A DNA stretch of 64,000 bases from Pohlia nutans (lineage: Eukaryota; Streptophyta; Bryopsida; Bryales; Mniaceae). Both the position numbers and the translations under genes were made by a program. The number at the start of each line of letters is the position of its first letter. Position 1 is the first letter of the stretch. The notes beneath the pieces are model-generated. The model was not told the origin of the DNA, did no database searches, and saw only the letters and a program-made list of their open reading frames with translations. Shown here piece after piece: positions 11,382-24,435 of the stretch. The DNA lies in the NCBI GenBank assembly GCA_022496805.1, contig CM040087.1:29784253-29848252 (forward strand), in the 5' to 3' direction.

Positions 11382-14300
11382 GTGATAGTGAACAACCCGG
11401 TTTCTACTGAAATATACATACACAGTGAAAACTTAAAATTCAAAATTCAAAATTTAGATTTTTTTGTAATTCCATTATGAATAAGATATTGACAATTTGT
11501 GGTTGTGATACTCCAAGTGTAGAGATTTTTGGAGATTTTTTGGTTGTTTAATTTTATGAGTGGCTTTTTTCAAGAGCACTTTTACTTTGAAGTCTTAGAA
11601 ACTTTCAGTGAATCACTGCAACATGAAATGATGCATAAATATGAGTCACAAATCATTTCCTTTTTAATCGGTTTCACACATGCAAGAAGCCAACTTCCCA
11701 TAAAATCTATAGTTAAAAATTCACGTTGCAATAAGTGCATGACAGATGAGAAAACGTGAATGAAACTTGTACATCATTCAAAAAATGAATGCTTGGGTAG
11801 TTAAGGGTTCATATAGAATGCTCAAAATTGATTACACTAATAAAAATGAGAATATTTTTTGAAATATTACTTATTAATAATGAGAATTACTTTTAGTTTT
11901 TAGGGTACCTTTAAATATCTTTTTCACACATGATATTTAAAAGATAAGTTACAAAATGTGACCTCCCCAAGATATGGAAACATTCTCCCATTAAGAAGAG
12001 GGATAAAAAAACATCATTCATGAATTGAGCCCCAATCTAAACTACCATATTTTTTGCATAGGGGTTCACAAAATTCTTTAAGTCCTTTTAGGAATTTTGA
12101 TGTGATTTTACAAAAGAATAAATCACACGTTTATGCTCAAACTGCCTTTCAGAAACTAATTATAAGATTTTTTTAAAAATGGAATGAGAGGGCAAGCCGC
12201 ACCTAGGTTGTGGAAACTTTTATTTAATTTATAAAAATGCATCTCATAACTAAAATAATGTAATAATTTTTATTTATATCAAAATCCATAAAGTTTTGGA
12301 GGGGTGGTCTCAAGGACTAAGCTATTTAATATTGACATAGTTGAAAATTACATTCATCTACTGTAGGTTGGTAGCACCTTGGGCATCTTCATACCCAATA
12401 ATTAATAAAGTTAGAAAAATATGTTGGAAAGAAAAAATATTTCCTGTATTTGGGCATTTTCAAATCTAATTAAAGAAATTAGGCAAGTCATAATATAAAT
12501 GTTTTAAATAAGATGTATAACCTCAAAAATCTCATTCATTATTGGCGGTTAATGACTGTCTTCTTTCAATTCCTACTTTGACTTATTTTTATAATTTTTT
12601 AAATTTGTGTATGGTAACTCCATGCTATGTGGTTTGGAGGTGGTTTATGAAGTAGAATTTTTTTAATATATTTCCATGATTTTAATATTTCTAAAATTTA
12701 CTATATTTTATTTGGGCAAGTATGCGCTAAAATTTCCTAAAAATTGGGCATGAGTTTTAGCAAAAAAAATTCTCAATGTGCTACCAATTTACGGTATTCA
12801 AAAAATAATTTTAAAAATTGGGTATTGAATCCTCTAAGAAAAGATTAGGTGAGACTTGTTTAAATGTCCCAAAATATACGTTGTTCTTAGGTATGTTTGA
12901 AGCTTAGCAAAACACAGATTGTTTGAAAAAATTATGTGCACTCATATCAAATTAACCCAAAAGGACTTACTCATAAAATTTAGCAACCCATGAATCTCTA
13001 GAAATCACTACACTTAGAGTATTACATTTCAACGGCTCGTCATAACAAATTTCATTCATAGATTGTCTATCTTATTCGTAATCAAATTAGAAAAAAAAAT
13101 TGAATTTTAAGCTTCAAAATTTATACAAAAATATGGGTGATAGCAATCATAGATCTAGGTGCATGGATTGAATCTAAAATTCATAATGTACAACTTTTAT
13201 TGAAGCATCAAGTTCCAAATATCCTTCCTAATTACATTTATAATGCATCTTTGCAATTCTTTATATCTGAAGAGGAGTTAGGATCTTTAGGGGTTAAGCT
13301 GTAAGGTAAAATACTAAAATGCCCTTAATCCCTAAAGAACTAACCAAAATAAACTTTTGCTAGTTTTTAAAAATGTTAATTTAAATTTTTTTAATTGAAT
13401 TAAAAAATTAATTACACCATACCATTCCACGAGGCTTTCTTTGTCACAAAGTTTTAACTTGTCCCATGTCCAGAAGTCTTCGTTGACAAGAAAAAGAAAC
13501 AGTGAACCCATTCCAAAACCAATCGTTTTGAAAAATGAACATGTCCATGAACCAATTGATGAAAGAAGAAAACAAGTCCCAAAACCGGTTTAAAAAAAAA
13601 ATGACTTGTCCAGGGACTTGTCCTAATCGAAAAATTAACCCCTAAAAGATGTTTGATACAACTCATGAGGCCCAGTTGCAAGTGCTCTTGCCCAAGTATC
13701 TCTGTACACAACAATATTTGAGTACCTTCAAGAGGTATTCATGCAATGAGATTTTTTTAGTAGGACGTGTCAGCAGTTTTGTAGCAGCACAATTTTTTGA
13801 TCAATTTTTTGAGTGATTTTCAGTTCTTCAAAAATTCTTGGTATACTGTGCAATCTAAAAAAGTGTTGTATTTGTCCGTATTTTAGCCTTCAGCAGGGCC
13901 TAAAAGGGGCATTTATTTTAATTTTTTTTTTCTCCTTACCGTCTATGGAAGGGCTTCACCTAGTTCACTTTTGACATAAAATAATTTAGCCTTGGCCAAG
14001 CCAAAATTCGTGAACTATCACATACGTGGCCCCCTCAAACAAATACGGTTACAGAATACAAGTTGGGTCCCTTCCAAGAATATGCAATATACGCACTTCT
14101 CGTAGGCACAATTTCTGTATCTTTGCTCAATTAATTTTTTTCTTTCCATAGTAATTTAGTTCCCATCTTTGCCGACATTGTTGAAGAATTCAGTTTTTGC
14201 AAATACATAGTCCAACTACCCTAAAACCGGCCTGTATTGCAAACCGTAGGCCATTTGGCTTGAGCAATCCTAAAGGGGTTAAATGAGTTTAGGGTTACAA

Positions 14301-14555
14301 CAATAATAAATTGTGAGAGTGGCTTGCTGGAGTGGCTAAATATATGGTACCTATTACCGTGGTTTTGGGTCAGTGGTTCAGGGATAAAGGCACATTAAAG
14401 GCACACTTTGTCTCTATAACCGAGGTAATTAGACCCAAATCCGCGGTTTTAGGTGAAAAGAGATTGTTATTTCAGCGTCTTATTAGGGGCCAATCCACTC
14501 GTTTGGGCATAATTATTTGAAATGCATAGCAAGTTTAGCGTTCAGACCAGTTTGG
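11382..14555. other. AT-rich repeat debris, no gene
   Basis: No supported coding region. A segment at about 13140-13310 is related to 17145-17310 (shared TCTAAAATTCATAATGTACA), so part of this stretch is dispersed repeat. Several ends of the type (T)TTAGGGGTTAA (near 13286 and 14273) resemble the right ends of TTAA-flanked elements, but no partners were found. Confidence 0.45.
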
Positions 14556-15378
14556 ATACACTACCGGAGATGGGTACTTTTATGACTAGGAGAATATGAC
14601 TGCGGATGACAGGCGACTGCCGGCTGTCACATTTTGCGAGGGCAAAATTGTCGGCGGAAGCCAAATTAGACAATGTGACTGGTAGTCATATTTTGCAGTC
14701 ATATTTGCCACGTGTACCGTATAAAGTGGGTGGGAGGGACGTATATCTTCGTAGGGAACGAGAGGGAACGAGTGGGAATGAGTGGGAACGTTCCTGGGGA
14801 ACGCACAGTCATATTTGGACGTCACTTTTTCCTCCTAGTCATATTTTACAGTCACATTTTCCCTATAGTCGTATAATTTTTTTTTTGGGCTGCCCATGAT
14901 TATAAACACTGCCCGAGACAGTTTACATGTATATTGGCCCTCTCAATCACTGTATAGTATGAGAATTTAGAGTATTAATTTTATAGGGAGAATTTGTGTC
15001 CAAAATTGAGTAGTTTTTCATTTGTTTAGGGTAATTAGGAATTGGCCATTTGCATTATTTTAATAATTGATGAATAAATTATTTATTTACTTATTTAAGT
15101 GGTGGAGCTTGGTGGGTGGGGTGGGGGTTTACATTGAGAAGGAATATGTGGCAGAAAATCGCCGGTTTATAATTGTGTCTGTGTCTGCATGTAGTGGTAG
15201 TTGGCACCTAACGTGAGAAGTGTGCAACTTATCGATTTGGGAGGTTGAAATTACTGTGTGTTGCGTGGCCAAGACTTGAGGCTACTAATAAAACATGTAC
15301 GTGTGAATATATATGTATATATATAGATATCCATTGAGTGGAATGTTCACTACTGTATGTGATTGAATGGGGACTTGA

Positions 15379-16264
15379 TCAATCCTGCTCTGAGTCGCAA
15401 TAGTCTAAATCATCTACCGATGTGCCATCTTGTCCGAGGCGTTCTAATGCTTTAGCAACCACCTCCGGGGCTACTTCCACTGCATCGCTCAAAATAAGTG
15501 TTTTCGGTATGAGATCCGAATCTAAGCCTGTGGCTTCAAGTCCGGGAAAATCACATGCTCTCCCCAATGATATGCATTGTACTTCATCCGTGAGTTGGTG
15601 GTTCGAGAATGACCGAATTCCTCATGGTTCTCTGCGCAACACAACTTCCCATCCACGCATGGCCACATCCGGTGCAAAAAAACCTATTCGATGTGGAGCG
15701 GGAAAGCAAATGACTGTGCAGAGTATAGAATCAATCTCTCAAAGTTTACGGTAGTGAAATCGTAATCATCGCGCTTCATGGCGGCGGCATCTCCTCTCAT
15801 GTTTGCAACCAGCAAATTGTAATAAAGGACCACGACCTCAAACTGTCCATGGTCCACTGAAAGGATTTCCTCTATCCACCTCACGTACTCCAACTCCGCA
15901 GCCCGAAAATTTGTATCCTTGGTACCCGCGCGACAAAGTTGTCGAAAGGTTGCGGCTACCCTCGAGTCCGCGGTTGTCAATTGCGCCTCTGCACTCCGAA
16001 CACGGAGGTGGTTTCCAAATGTATACATGGATCAATACAATTTGGCTGCATCCAATGGAGGTAACATCGAGGCCTATCTTCTATAGCCCGTATCACTGCT
16101 TTTAGAAACCAGACATGGAAATCTTCGTCGTACATCTTTGTTGGGTACACTACCGTGGCCTTTCGCTTCTTACACCTATACTCATAGTGCTCCCTTTTGC
16201 GACGTGCCATGTCATCCTCGTGTCTCCTGTAAGATAGAAGAGTTATAGTCACGTAAATGTTCAC
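15379..16264 (-). pseudogene. Broken DUF4216 (CACTA-associated) gene of element A
   Basis: Read on the minus strand, two frames together give the DUF4216 pattern: YTFGNHLRVRSAEAQ, RVAATFRQL, EYVRWIEEILSVDHGQFEVV, YDFTTVNFERLI, SFAFPLH, then RGWEVVLRREP and a C-terminal tail ending DDLDYCDSEQD. The upstream part at 15977-16264 overlaps in another frame and may hold a further exon. The frame is broken by a TAG after FPLHIE, a shift of frame just after it, and a TGA after the REP motif. Known: DUF4216 follows the transposase core in many plant CACTA proteins. The intact catalytic part is missing here. Confidence 0.75.
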
Positions 16265-16842
16265 ACAAAAGTAAGGTTTTAGAACAATCTATATAGCTAA
16301 TTTTGGTTGCTCTTGGCAACCACTACATTCTAGGCGATTTCAAGATTTTGACAAACAAAATCATTACTCGCAACGCTTAGAACATCACGTGGAGCAGTCA
16401 TGTTGCACACACTCGTAGTGATAATGTATAAACATCACTAGGAGTAGTAATATTGCATGGAATGGTAGTTATAATTTTAGGGTGCTTTTGAATACTCTTT
16501 GTTTACACGTGATACTCAAAAAATACAAAGAGTGACCTCCCCGAAAGACTTGACGCTCTTCTTTTGTCAGAACATATGAAGACCAAGGTAATATAACGTT
16601 GCCGAGTTTCTATCCTAATACAAGCCATAGATGTTTGGGTATACCCGTTTCCTCCATGTCGGGAAAAACACCAACGATATCCTGCTTTCTAATATGATTT
16701 TCACAATATTGTCAACGATGTTTTTTTCACAGTGTATGACATCTAATATGTGTCAAATTAGAAGATCTTGCACAATAACTTGGGCCAATCACAAATTAGA
16801 TTCAACAGTAGGGAAAATTTATTATATAATCTAAATCAATCA

Positions 16843-17065
16843 TATAACTGTGAGGAGTCATATAACTCAGAAGAGTTATATAATTCAGAGGAGTTATATA
16901 ACTCAGAGGAGATATATAACTCAGAGGAGTTATATAACTCAAAAGAGATATATAACTCAGAGAAGTTATATAACTCAAAAGAGTTATATAACTGAAGGAA
17001 CCTTATAACTCAGAGGAGTCATATAACTCACAAAAGTCTTATAACTCATATGTGTCATATAAATT
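16843..17065 (+). repeat. 18-bp minisatellite, ~12 units
   Basis: Units of the form TATAACTCAGAGGAGTTA, some ending GTCA or GATA and one of 17 bp, in direct array inside CACTA A. Each unit junction forms the palindrome AGTTATATAACT. Absent from the corresponding part of element B as far as I can see. Confidence 0.9.
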
Positions 17066-17488
17066 AAAGGAGCTTCATTAAACACGTGGCTGCTGTCACC
17101 CTGCCAACGTGGCAGGCGGCCTATAATTAAAATTAATACAAAATGTTGGTGATGGAAATCATAAATCTAACCATGTGTATAGAATCTAAAATTCATAATG
17201 TACAACTTTTATTTAGACATCATGTTCAAAATATCCCTCTTAGGTGCATTTTATAATTCATTTTTGCAATTCTTCAAATCTAAAGAGGGTTGTAAGCATT
17301 TAGGGATTAAAAAAGGTAGTTGGTTTTGTTTACTTCATTTTTTTGTACGTTGCGTTCAGATGTCTTGGACCATGTGACTGCCAAACTTGTTCTTAGCTTG
17401 TATCTTCAAAACCTTTCAACAAGAAGGGGTGAATTGAAATCGTTTTGTGGCTTTGAACCTCTAAGATGTGAAAGTTATTGATTTTTAA

Positions 17489-18027
17489 CCCTTTCATGTG
17501 TCAATGTTCACTATATAGACGACACACAAATTGAAATGCTAGATTCTCATTCAAATTGAACAGTTTTCATCCACCAAAATTTCTCTTGGTTCTTGAGCAA
17601 ATTTACTATTCTTTGTACAGTTTGGATCTTCAAAATATGTTAATTTGATTTTTTCTAAAACAACAAAATTGGTTTATGTCAAGTTTCATTCTTAGTTCAA
17701 AAAGTGGAATCTTAAATCTAATTTACCAAAATAAGTAGAATCAAATAATGGAAATTATACCATCTTGTAGTACCTCTTATTCCAATTTCATTATCATATT
17801 TAAAAAAATTGTGCTAATTTGAAATTTTTTAATTGAATTTCAAGAGAAAACCTTGCAAATGTTTTTTTTTAAATATTTAATAAAAATAGAATTAATCCAA
17901 CTTGTACAAATGTGATCTTCACACTGACATTTACAATTTTGCTTTGACCATCAACCCCATTTTTGCTTTTTATCAAACATTTTATAATGCTTCTTTGAAA
18001 ACAATGTTGAATCGGGACATTAAAGGG
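17489..18027 (+). mobile_element. TTAA-flanked element (piggyBac-type MITE), copy 3, inside CACTA A
   Basis: 539 bp bounded by TTAA (17485-17488 and 18028-18031). Ends CCCTTTCATGTGTC and, reverse-complemented, CCCTTTAATGTCCC match at 12 of 14 positions. The right two thirds are homologous to copies 10838-11377 and 46495-47034; the left third is more diverged. Confidence 0.82.
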
Positions 18028-18291
18028 TTAAAGTAACAAATCTAACTATTAATGGTATTGTTAGTAGCACTAATCAATTAATAAATGCTAAATGGTTGGC
18101 TTACTACATTGAAATCACCATATACTGTGGGTGCGTGAATGGAACGGCCACATTCATCCATTTGACCAAAATTTCCTCAATTTAACGAAATTCATAGACT
18201 GGTAGATTTGATCTTGAAACCTCTCGATATGGTGATTTTGGTGTAGTAGGGTAAAAGGCACTAGCCGGCTCGTTTTCTCTTCAATCCTCTT

Positions 18292-18595
18292 TCATTCTCC
18301 AGTAGTCGCAGTTGCAGCAAAGTCAAAGTCTCCAAACCCTAACATGTTCCACTTCACTGCTCGTTGAGCTTCAAGGCGTCCCTTCTTCCCAGCGGCGCTC
18401 AGCTCTTCGCACCAGAAGTTTGTGCTTGTTAGCTTGGGGACTGTAGAGGCTCGGCGGCGTTCTTGTAACTTTGCGGGCCGTGGAGGTTTTTGGCATGTTT
18501 GCTTGTAAATTCCGGAGCCTGTGAGCAATGATGTAACTGAAGCAACGGATGAAGAAGCGCCAGAGGCGAAGCGGCGAAATGCTCGGGGAGATCAC
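18292..18595 (-). other. GC-richer coding-like patch inside CACTA A
   Basis: About 300 bp clearly richer in G+C than its surroundings, open on the minus strand. One frame starts at an ATG and gives MPKTSTARKVTRTPP and onward to RRAERRWEEGTP; a second frame ends FGDFDFAATATTGE. It may be a first exon of the element's TnpA-like gene or a captured host fragment. I do not recognise it. Confidence 0.25.
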
Positions 18596-20336
18596 ACCCC
18601 TTTACGTTTCATAACCACGTGCGATCAAAATTTGCTACCCTATATTATATGCCTTAGATAGTTTTAATAATTATGATATTTTTTCTACATATACATAATC
18701 ATTGATAATATCTTTTGTACATTCTTTTGAAATTTTTCGTCATTTTCATTTTTTGTAGTAATTGTTTTAGTTCAATTCGGCGTCAATCTAGTTAAAAACG
18801 GTATGTTTTATGAAAAAAGCAAATCATCAAATTTGGTTACCATTTTTTACTATGTAATAGATTGTGATTTTATCTACTCATGAAAAAAATTTGATAAAAT
18901 TTTGATTCATTTTGGTGGTCCTTTATGTAAAAAGTAGATTTTGTTTTATCGCACGTGGTGTTCAACTTGACAATGGAGTGCACTCCCCGAGGCGAAATGT
19001 TGTGTGTTCACAAGGTTTCTCTCCCTCCAGGTTAGAACACGTGAGCTCAGTCATTGTATCATTTCTGCTTAGTTTTGTTTCCTTTCCTTTTTACCTCCGC
19101 ACCAGTTTTTTTCCAAAAGGGCCAACTTAGGGTTTCGACAGGGTAGCTTTCTTGAAACTGAGCAATCTTTATGAATTTACGAGAGAGACTTTTAATGGAA
19201 CTATAGAAATCCTCAAGTCTTGCTAGAGGATGTCATTTTTGTGTTACACTGGTCCATTGCGGTCCTTTTTCAAGATTATGAGATGTTCATCAAGCTGCAA
19301 ATGTTGTCTTTATTATTCAGATGTGTGTTGTACACATTGTGCTAGTTAAATGGGTGTATCAACTTTTCGTGCTTATGTAAGATCAAAAAATCTGTTGATT
19401 CGATGACCGACAAGGAATTACTGTTGTCCCACGTCCAGCATTTCAAAACTGTTTGAAAAAGGTGAGCTCTCAAGCATGACACTACATTGCAATGGTGTAT
19501 TTTAGATAGAAATTTAGATGTGTTCGCCTTGATTCATGGTGCTGAAATGACAAATTTCATTGATTATATTGTCTAACATATAATTCAAATGGGACCAAAT
19601 TTCACATCACTGGAATCAATTTAAAACATGGTATGTGTTGGTGTTGGGGTTTTAGGTTCAAAAGTGAACTTCTACTTATACTCCTTATCTTGTTGCTTCA
19701 TCTTGGCAATGATTTAATCCACTTAGAATAGAAAACCTTCAAAAATCACAAACCCTATAGAGCACAGCGTGAAGCTGTTCTACTTATTCCAAATGCAAAG
19801 AAGTATTGAGAGAAGTTGCATGTGTTAATTTTGATGAAATTCATTATGTGTGATCGAGAGCGGGGTCGTCTCAGATTTTAAATTTTAGAAGGATTAGGGT
19901 TATGAAAAGATGGAAATATTGCAACTCTAATCTTACTTAGGTTTTAGATGCTTTGGGGTTAAGACTGTGATGGCTAGTTAATTTGTTTGCTACAACCTAC
20001 ATCGTTGTTCTTTCGAAGTCTTCCAGTATGAATTTGAGTTTTCTTGCATTTGAATTGCGAGGCTGTCGATATTTGGTTTTTATTTTCATTCGCAATATTA
20101 TGCTTCTTTACCGGTAATTTTAAATTTTTTTCATGGCATCAGGAACCTCAACATTAGAGTGCAAGGATTGCAAGAAGTTGGAGACTGCAAAACTGATAGC
20201 TCTTGATTCAAGGTATGAGTGAATTCTTGATTTTTTTTGATAGAGCCTCATTGAACAGATTTCTTGCTTTCTTGTGGTATTTTGACCCTAAAAAAAACAT
20301 TCTACATGCCTCCCAAATTTGAGGATATAAAATTAA

Positions 20337-20575
20337 CCCCTAAAGTACCCAGGAGCCTGAATTGGGCATCATGTTCTTTTTAAGCAGTTTTGAGTACGTT
20401 CTATTTGGACTTTCTTTTGTTCAAATTGATTTGTTGTTTGACCAACACGGCAATACATGCAATGTTCTCTAATGATTTCGGTGATGTAAAATTTGGTCCC
20501 ATTTGAATTATATTGTTTACAATATCATCAATTGAATTTGTCGTTTTAAAACCATGAATCTTTGGTCCTTTAGGG
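20337..20575 (+). mobile_element. Short TTAA-flanked element inside CACTA A
   Basis: 239 bp between TTAA at 20333-20336 and 20576-20579, with ends CCCCTAAAGTACC and (reverse complement) CCCTAAAGGACC. Part of it (about 20460-20565) reappears in inverted orientation at about 19545-19640. Probably another non-autonomous TTAA-targeting element of a different subfamily from the 540-bp copies. Confidence 0.6.
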
Positions 20576-22921
20576 TTAAGTCCTTGCAAGAGAAACCCTT
20601 GGTTTAGTCAAGAGGTTGTTTGTTACTGGAGCTGTGCAAACAACCTTCATTTGGTACCATTTTTGAGGAGATGAATAAGATCATTCATGTGATGTGCATT
20701 GCACGCTTCTGGAGCAGGTGTGGCAGACCGTCTCTAAGGTACGTCCTCACATATATATATGCTCTAGTTGAATCGGATGGCCGCTACTAATGCTACTATT
20801 GGTGTAATAGTTTCCATTTTTGTAGGCACGAGGTTTTGTAAAGCTGTCATAGGCTGACTCATTTGGATATGTTATGAGATATTCATTACTAAACTGAAGA
20901 CCATTGAGCTCATTCACATTTCTCTGTGTATTTTGTACATTTCGTGCATTCTTTGCATTATGCAATTGGTGACATTGCACTCTTCTTTTACAGCTCCTTA
21001 CTTATTTCAGGTGAGTCTAACGCGATGGCTAATTGCTATGCACACCGTTGGAATGATTTAAAGAGTGATCTATAAATTTGTGAATTGAAATTGTTGAAGT
21101 TCTCTTAGGTTTGATGCTCTAATATTTTTGCTAAAATGGTGCAAAACTAGTTGAATAGAAATTTAAAAAATCCACCAACTGATGAAAGAACAATGATTTA
21201 GGGTTTCATATTGCATTTCTTATGTCTCTAGTCATAAAACAGACTAGTCATAAATTTGTCGAATGTGTATTACAGGGTTGTCATAAACCGTCAAATGTGT
21301 AAAAATGGACTTATCATAAGATGACTGAATGTAACATGGATTTGTCATAAAATGACAAATGTACACTGTGAGAATGTCACATGGTTCAGTAATGCATCCT
21401 GAGAAGGACATAGGGACTAGTCACAATCCAATTAAATATAACAGATTATAGTCATAAATGCGCAGCATCTGTATTATAGGGTCGTGTAGTGAATTAATGA
21501 GGATTGTGCAAAATAGTTGTGCAACCTAGTGTGATTGAGGTGGTGCACACATGATAACGAAAAGAACCACGAGGAGCCTGCATCAAAGAGGAAGCGGGAA
21601 GACAAAGCTAATGGATGTTGGATGCATATATTGATGAGGAATGAGACTGGATTAGCTAGATAGCAAGTGTATCTAAGATTGAACGGTCTTTGGTTTTGTA
21701 TTGTGAGTTTCACTACAAAATACAAGTGAACCTTGTTGCATTTCTCTAATTCCGTGTATGTGTTTTCCATTGAATCCCACTTATGTGTCTTCCATTGTAT
21801 GATTCTGATATATAGTACTAATGTGACTTTCAATAAGCGAAAACATCACTCTACGTAGTCATAGGGCCACATACATGGCAACAACATTGGCACTACCGCG
21901 AGTCATGTAATGTTCTCACTCCTTCCGATACTGTGACTGAAACCAGTCATCTACCCTCCGCACGCTTGTCAAACGTTACTGGAGGTTTGGAATACACCAC
22001 TGCTAGCAGTCACAGCATTAGCTCAAACACGAAAGTACACAGTCATAATCCACGACAGCCTAAAACATCACTACCAGTCGAATTCCACGTCAGCAACATT
22101 ATGACCAAAAATATGACTCCACAGAGTCACATTCCATGTCAGCCGAAAAATGACAGTATTCACATTCCACGTAGAAGTGCCACGTCAGCAAAAATATAAC
22201 TCCACAGAGTCACATTCCACGTCAGCAGAAAATATAACTACGCAGAGTCACGTGCCACGTCGGATGCCACGTCAGCAAAAAATATGACTCGCCCGAGTCA
22301 CATGCCACGTCGGATTTTGGCCTCAGCTGCCCGAGCAGACTTCTAAAAGTCAAGGACTTGGGGCCGGTCAAGATGGCGGCTGGAATGCTGACGTGGCACG
22401 TACATGGTGCCCAAGTATACGCTTTAAGGCGTATTTATTCATATGACTAGGTGTCCGAAGCGACTCGTCGGTAACTACGGCACCCAGTCATGCTCCGCGT
22501 CACATGCCACGTCAGCAAAAAATATGACGCGCAGTCACAGATCCGATTTTATAACTGCGCGCAGTCATAAACGCAGTCATTCTCCCAGTCATAAAAGTAC
22601 CCATCTCCGGTAGTGGTACAAGATAGAAAATATACCAGAGTTTAGGGTTTAGGGTTTCGTAAATAATATAACATGATTTTCAAAACTGCAATAGTGGCCC
22701 TTATAGTCTTCCTACAATTTCATTGATTTGGAGAGTGAACATGTCAACAATGGAACTAACAACATTTTTGTATCCTAGGATGTTGGATGAGTCAACAATC
22801 CACTCTCAAGAACTAGCTTAACTTTGTTGAAGCTAAGAGTGGGTGCATATATGAAGGCATCTACATCAGCATCAAACCCACAAACGACCGTGAAGACAAA
22901 ATAGAGATGTTTGCAGTGAGC

Positions 22922-24435
22922 CTATTGGATGCGTCCTTCCTTTGCCTTAGTCAGTATCTCCTTGAAATAAGGGCAGGAGCAGTCTGGAAACTGGGAAATT
23001 GTGAAAAGATACTGCTGAGTTGTCGAAGGCGTGCCCGGGAATCTAACGTGACGATGCAACCCAGGGCACGGATTGGAACCATGTCTACCTTCCTTATGCA
23101 ACCTTTGAATGCTGCAGCGCTGGCACAGTTGTTGGCTTGCTTGATGGATGGACTCTTCTTGTTGCGGCGGACATTCTTGCCGTGACGTCACTTGGGAACT
23201 TCAGCTGGGAAAGCTGGGGTTACATATGTTGACAAGTCGACGGGGAGAGGGTGGTCTTGGAAGAGCCTTCGCGGCGATATGACCTCGCGCTGTGGAAGTC
23301 GACAGAAAGAGTTCACTACACGTGCTCCTCCACCAAAGTTTCGCTTCTCGCAATATCGTCTCGATAAGCTCCAATCTTGAAATGGTGGTCGTGAGTTCCA
23401 AGATGAACACAAGCTCTAGTCATGCTGTCTTTACCAAGCATGTAATAAATTTTGGCATCGCAAGTTGCAAGACAGGAAGGAAGAACCTTACAACATTTGC
23501 AAACCAGAATGGATCATTTGGGAGGAATAGATCCTACGTCAAAAACAAAAGAGGATACTCCATCCCACTCAGTTTCATTAACCGCTGCGGTGCGGTGCAC
23601 TCGGGTTAGAAAATTGTAATGGACATTTTCACATCGCAAATGACCACAACTAGAGGAGGTACGGAAAAAAAAAAACCTTAATTGTTGACAATGTTGGACG
23701 TGTGAGTACGGGTCCATGTATGCCCGTCATAGTATTTGTCCATGGCACGGAGTTGCCTGGTCTGCTGGGTTTTGAAGAAGAACCCAACAAAAGGAACTCG
23801 AAGATGACATCTCCATTGTACTGGGGCGGGAAGAACTCAACTCGCTTGATAGATGTAGAGTTGTAGTCAAACTTCTTAAACATATTCCTAGAGCCCTCTC
23901 TATCCAATAGCAATTTCACGCACTCCACGACATTATGATTTGCAGGCAGAGAAAGCGGGGTGGGCAGCTTACTGGTAGACGGACAGCTGCGTGCAGAAGA
24001 TTGAGGATTAGGCTGAGGAGGAAGAATAAGATCGTGATCTACATTCTCTGGGACTTCATCATCACTGAGTTCATAAATTGTCTCTAAGCCTGGCTCAATT
24101 TTCACGCAAGCTAGGACAGTTGTTTGCATAGTGCAAGTGAATGACTCTCTTGGAGTCAAAAGTTTGGTGGATGTGCTCACAAAGCAATCCATGAGACCGT
24201 AAGCTCTATATCTACCCGGCCTAAGCAACCAGAATTTTCCATCTTCTATAACTGTTGAGAGCTGCCTAACGGTGTGCGTAAGTTGACCAGACTCAGAATC
24301 AAAAACCTCTTCATCTACGTGCACCGTTGTTGCGAGAAACTGAAAGGTCAAACTTAAACTACACGCAGAGACATATGCAAATCCATCGTCCCCTATTGGG
24401 AAAGATGTAGGAACGCCTGCACCTTCGACTCAATG
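22922..24435 (-). pseudogene. Decayed SWIM-type zinc-finger protein, probably transposon-related
   Basis: Minus strand. An open stretch from about 24435 to 23650 has no ATG at its start (first usable start codon lies inside, or an upstream exon is missing) and includes KIEPGLETIYELSDDE. In another frame follow CGHLRCENVHYNF and NETEWDGVSSFVFD, then, after a TGA, CDAKIYYMLGKDS and RACVHLGTHDHHFKIGAYRD with evenly spaced Cys and His. Near the end FPDCSCPYFKE resembles the C-x-C half of a SWIM finger. The change of frame coincides with a poly-A/T run at 23665-23677. Known: SWIM fingers occur in MuDR-type transposases and in large families in non-seed plants. Family assignment is inference. Confidence 0.45.

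Larger units (their letters stand above)
14559..22615. mobile_element. CACTA (En/Spm) transposon A, 8.06 kb
   Basis: Begins CACTACCGGAGATGGGTAC at 14559 and ends with the exact inverse (GTACCCATCTCCGGTAGTG) at 22615; similarity continues inward (TTTTATGACT..GAGAAT). Flanking triplets are ATA and GTA, so the 3-bp target duplication is imperfect. Both subterminal regions are dense in AGTCATA/TATGACT motifs, as expected for CACTA transposase-binding sites; the right one (about 21840-22600) alternates these with CACGTCAGC. Sequence and gene order match element B (42488-50035) in reverse. It contains a broken DUF4216 gene, a minisatellite and two TTAA-flanked insertions, but no catalytic transposase domain, so it is non-autonomous. 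Confidence 0.88.

Noticed and set aside
22637..22656. GTTTAGGG repeats as interstitial telomere sequence
   Set aside because: Only about two to three units, common by chance in AT-rich plant DNA; similar short runs occur near 36655.
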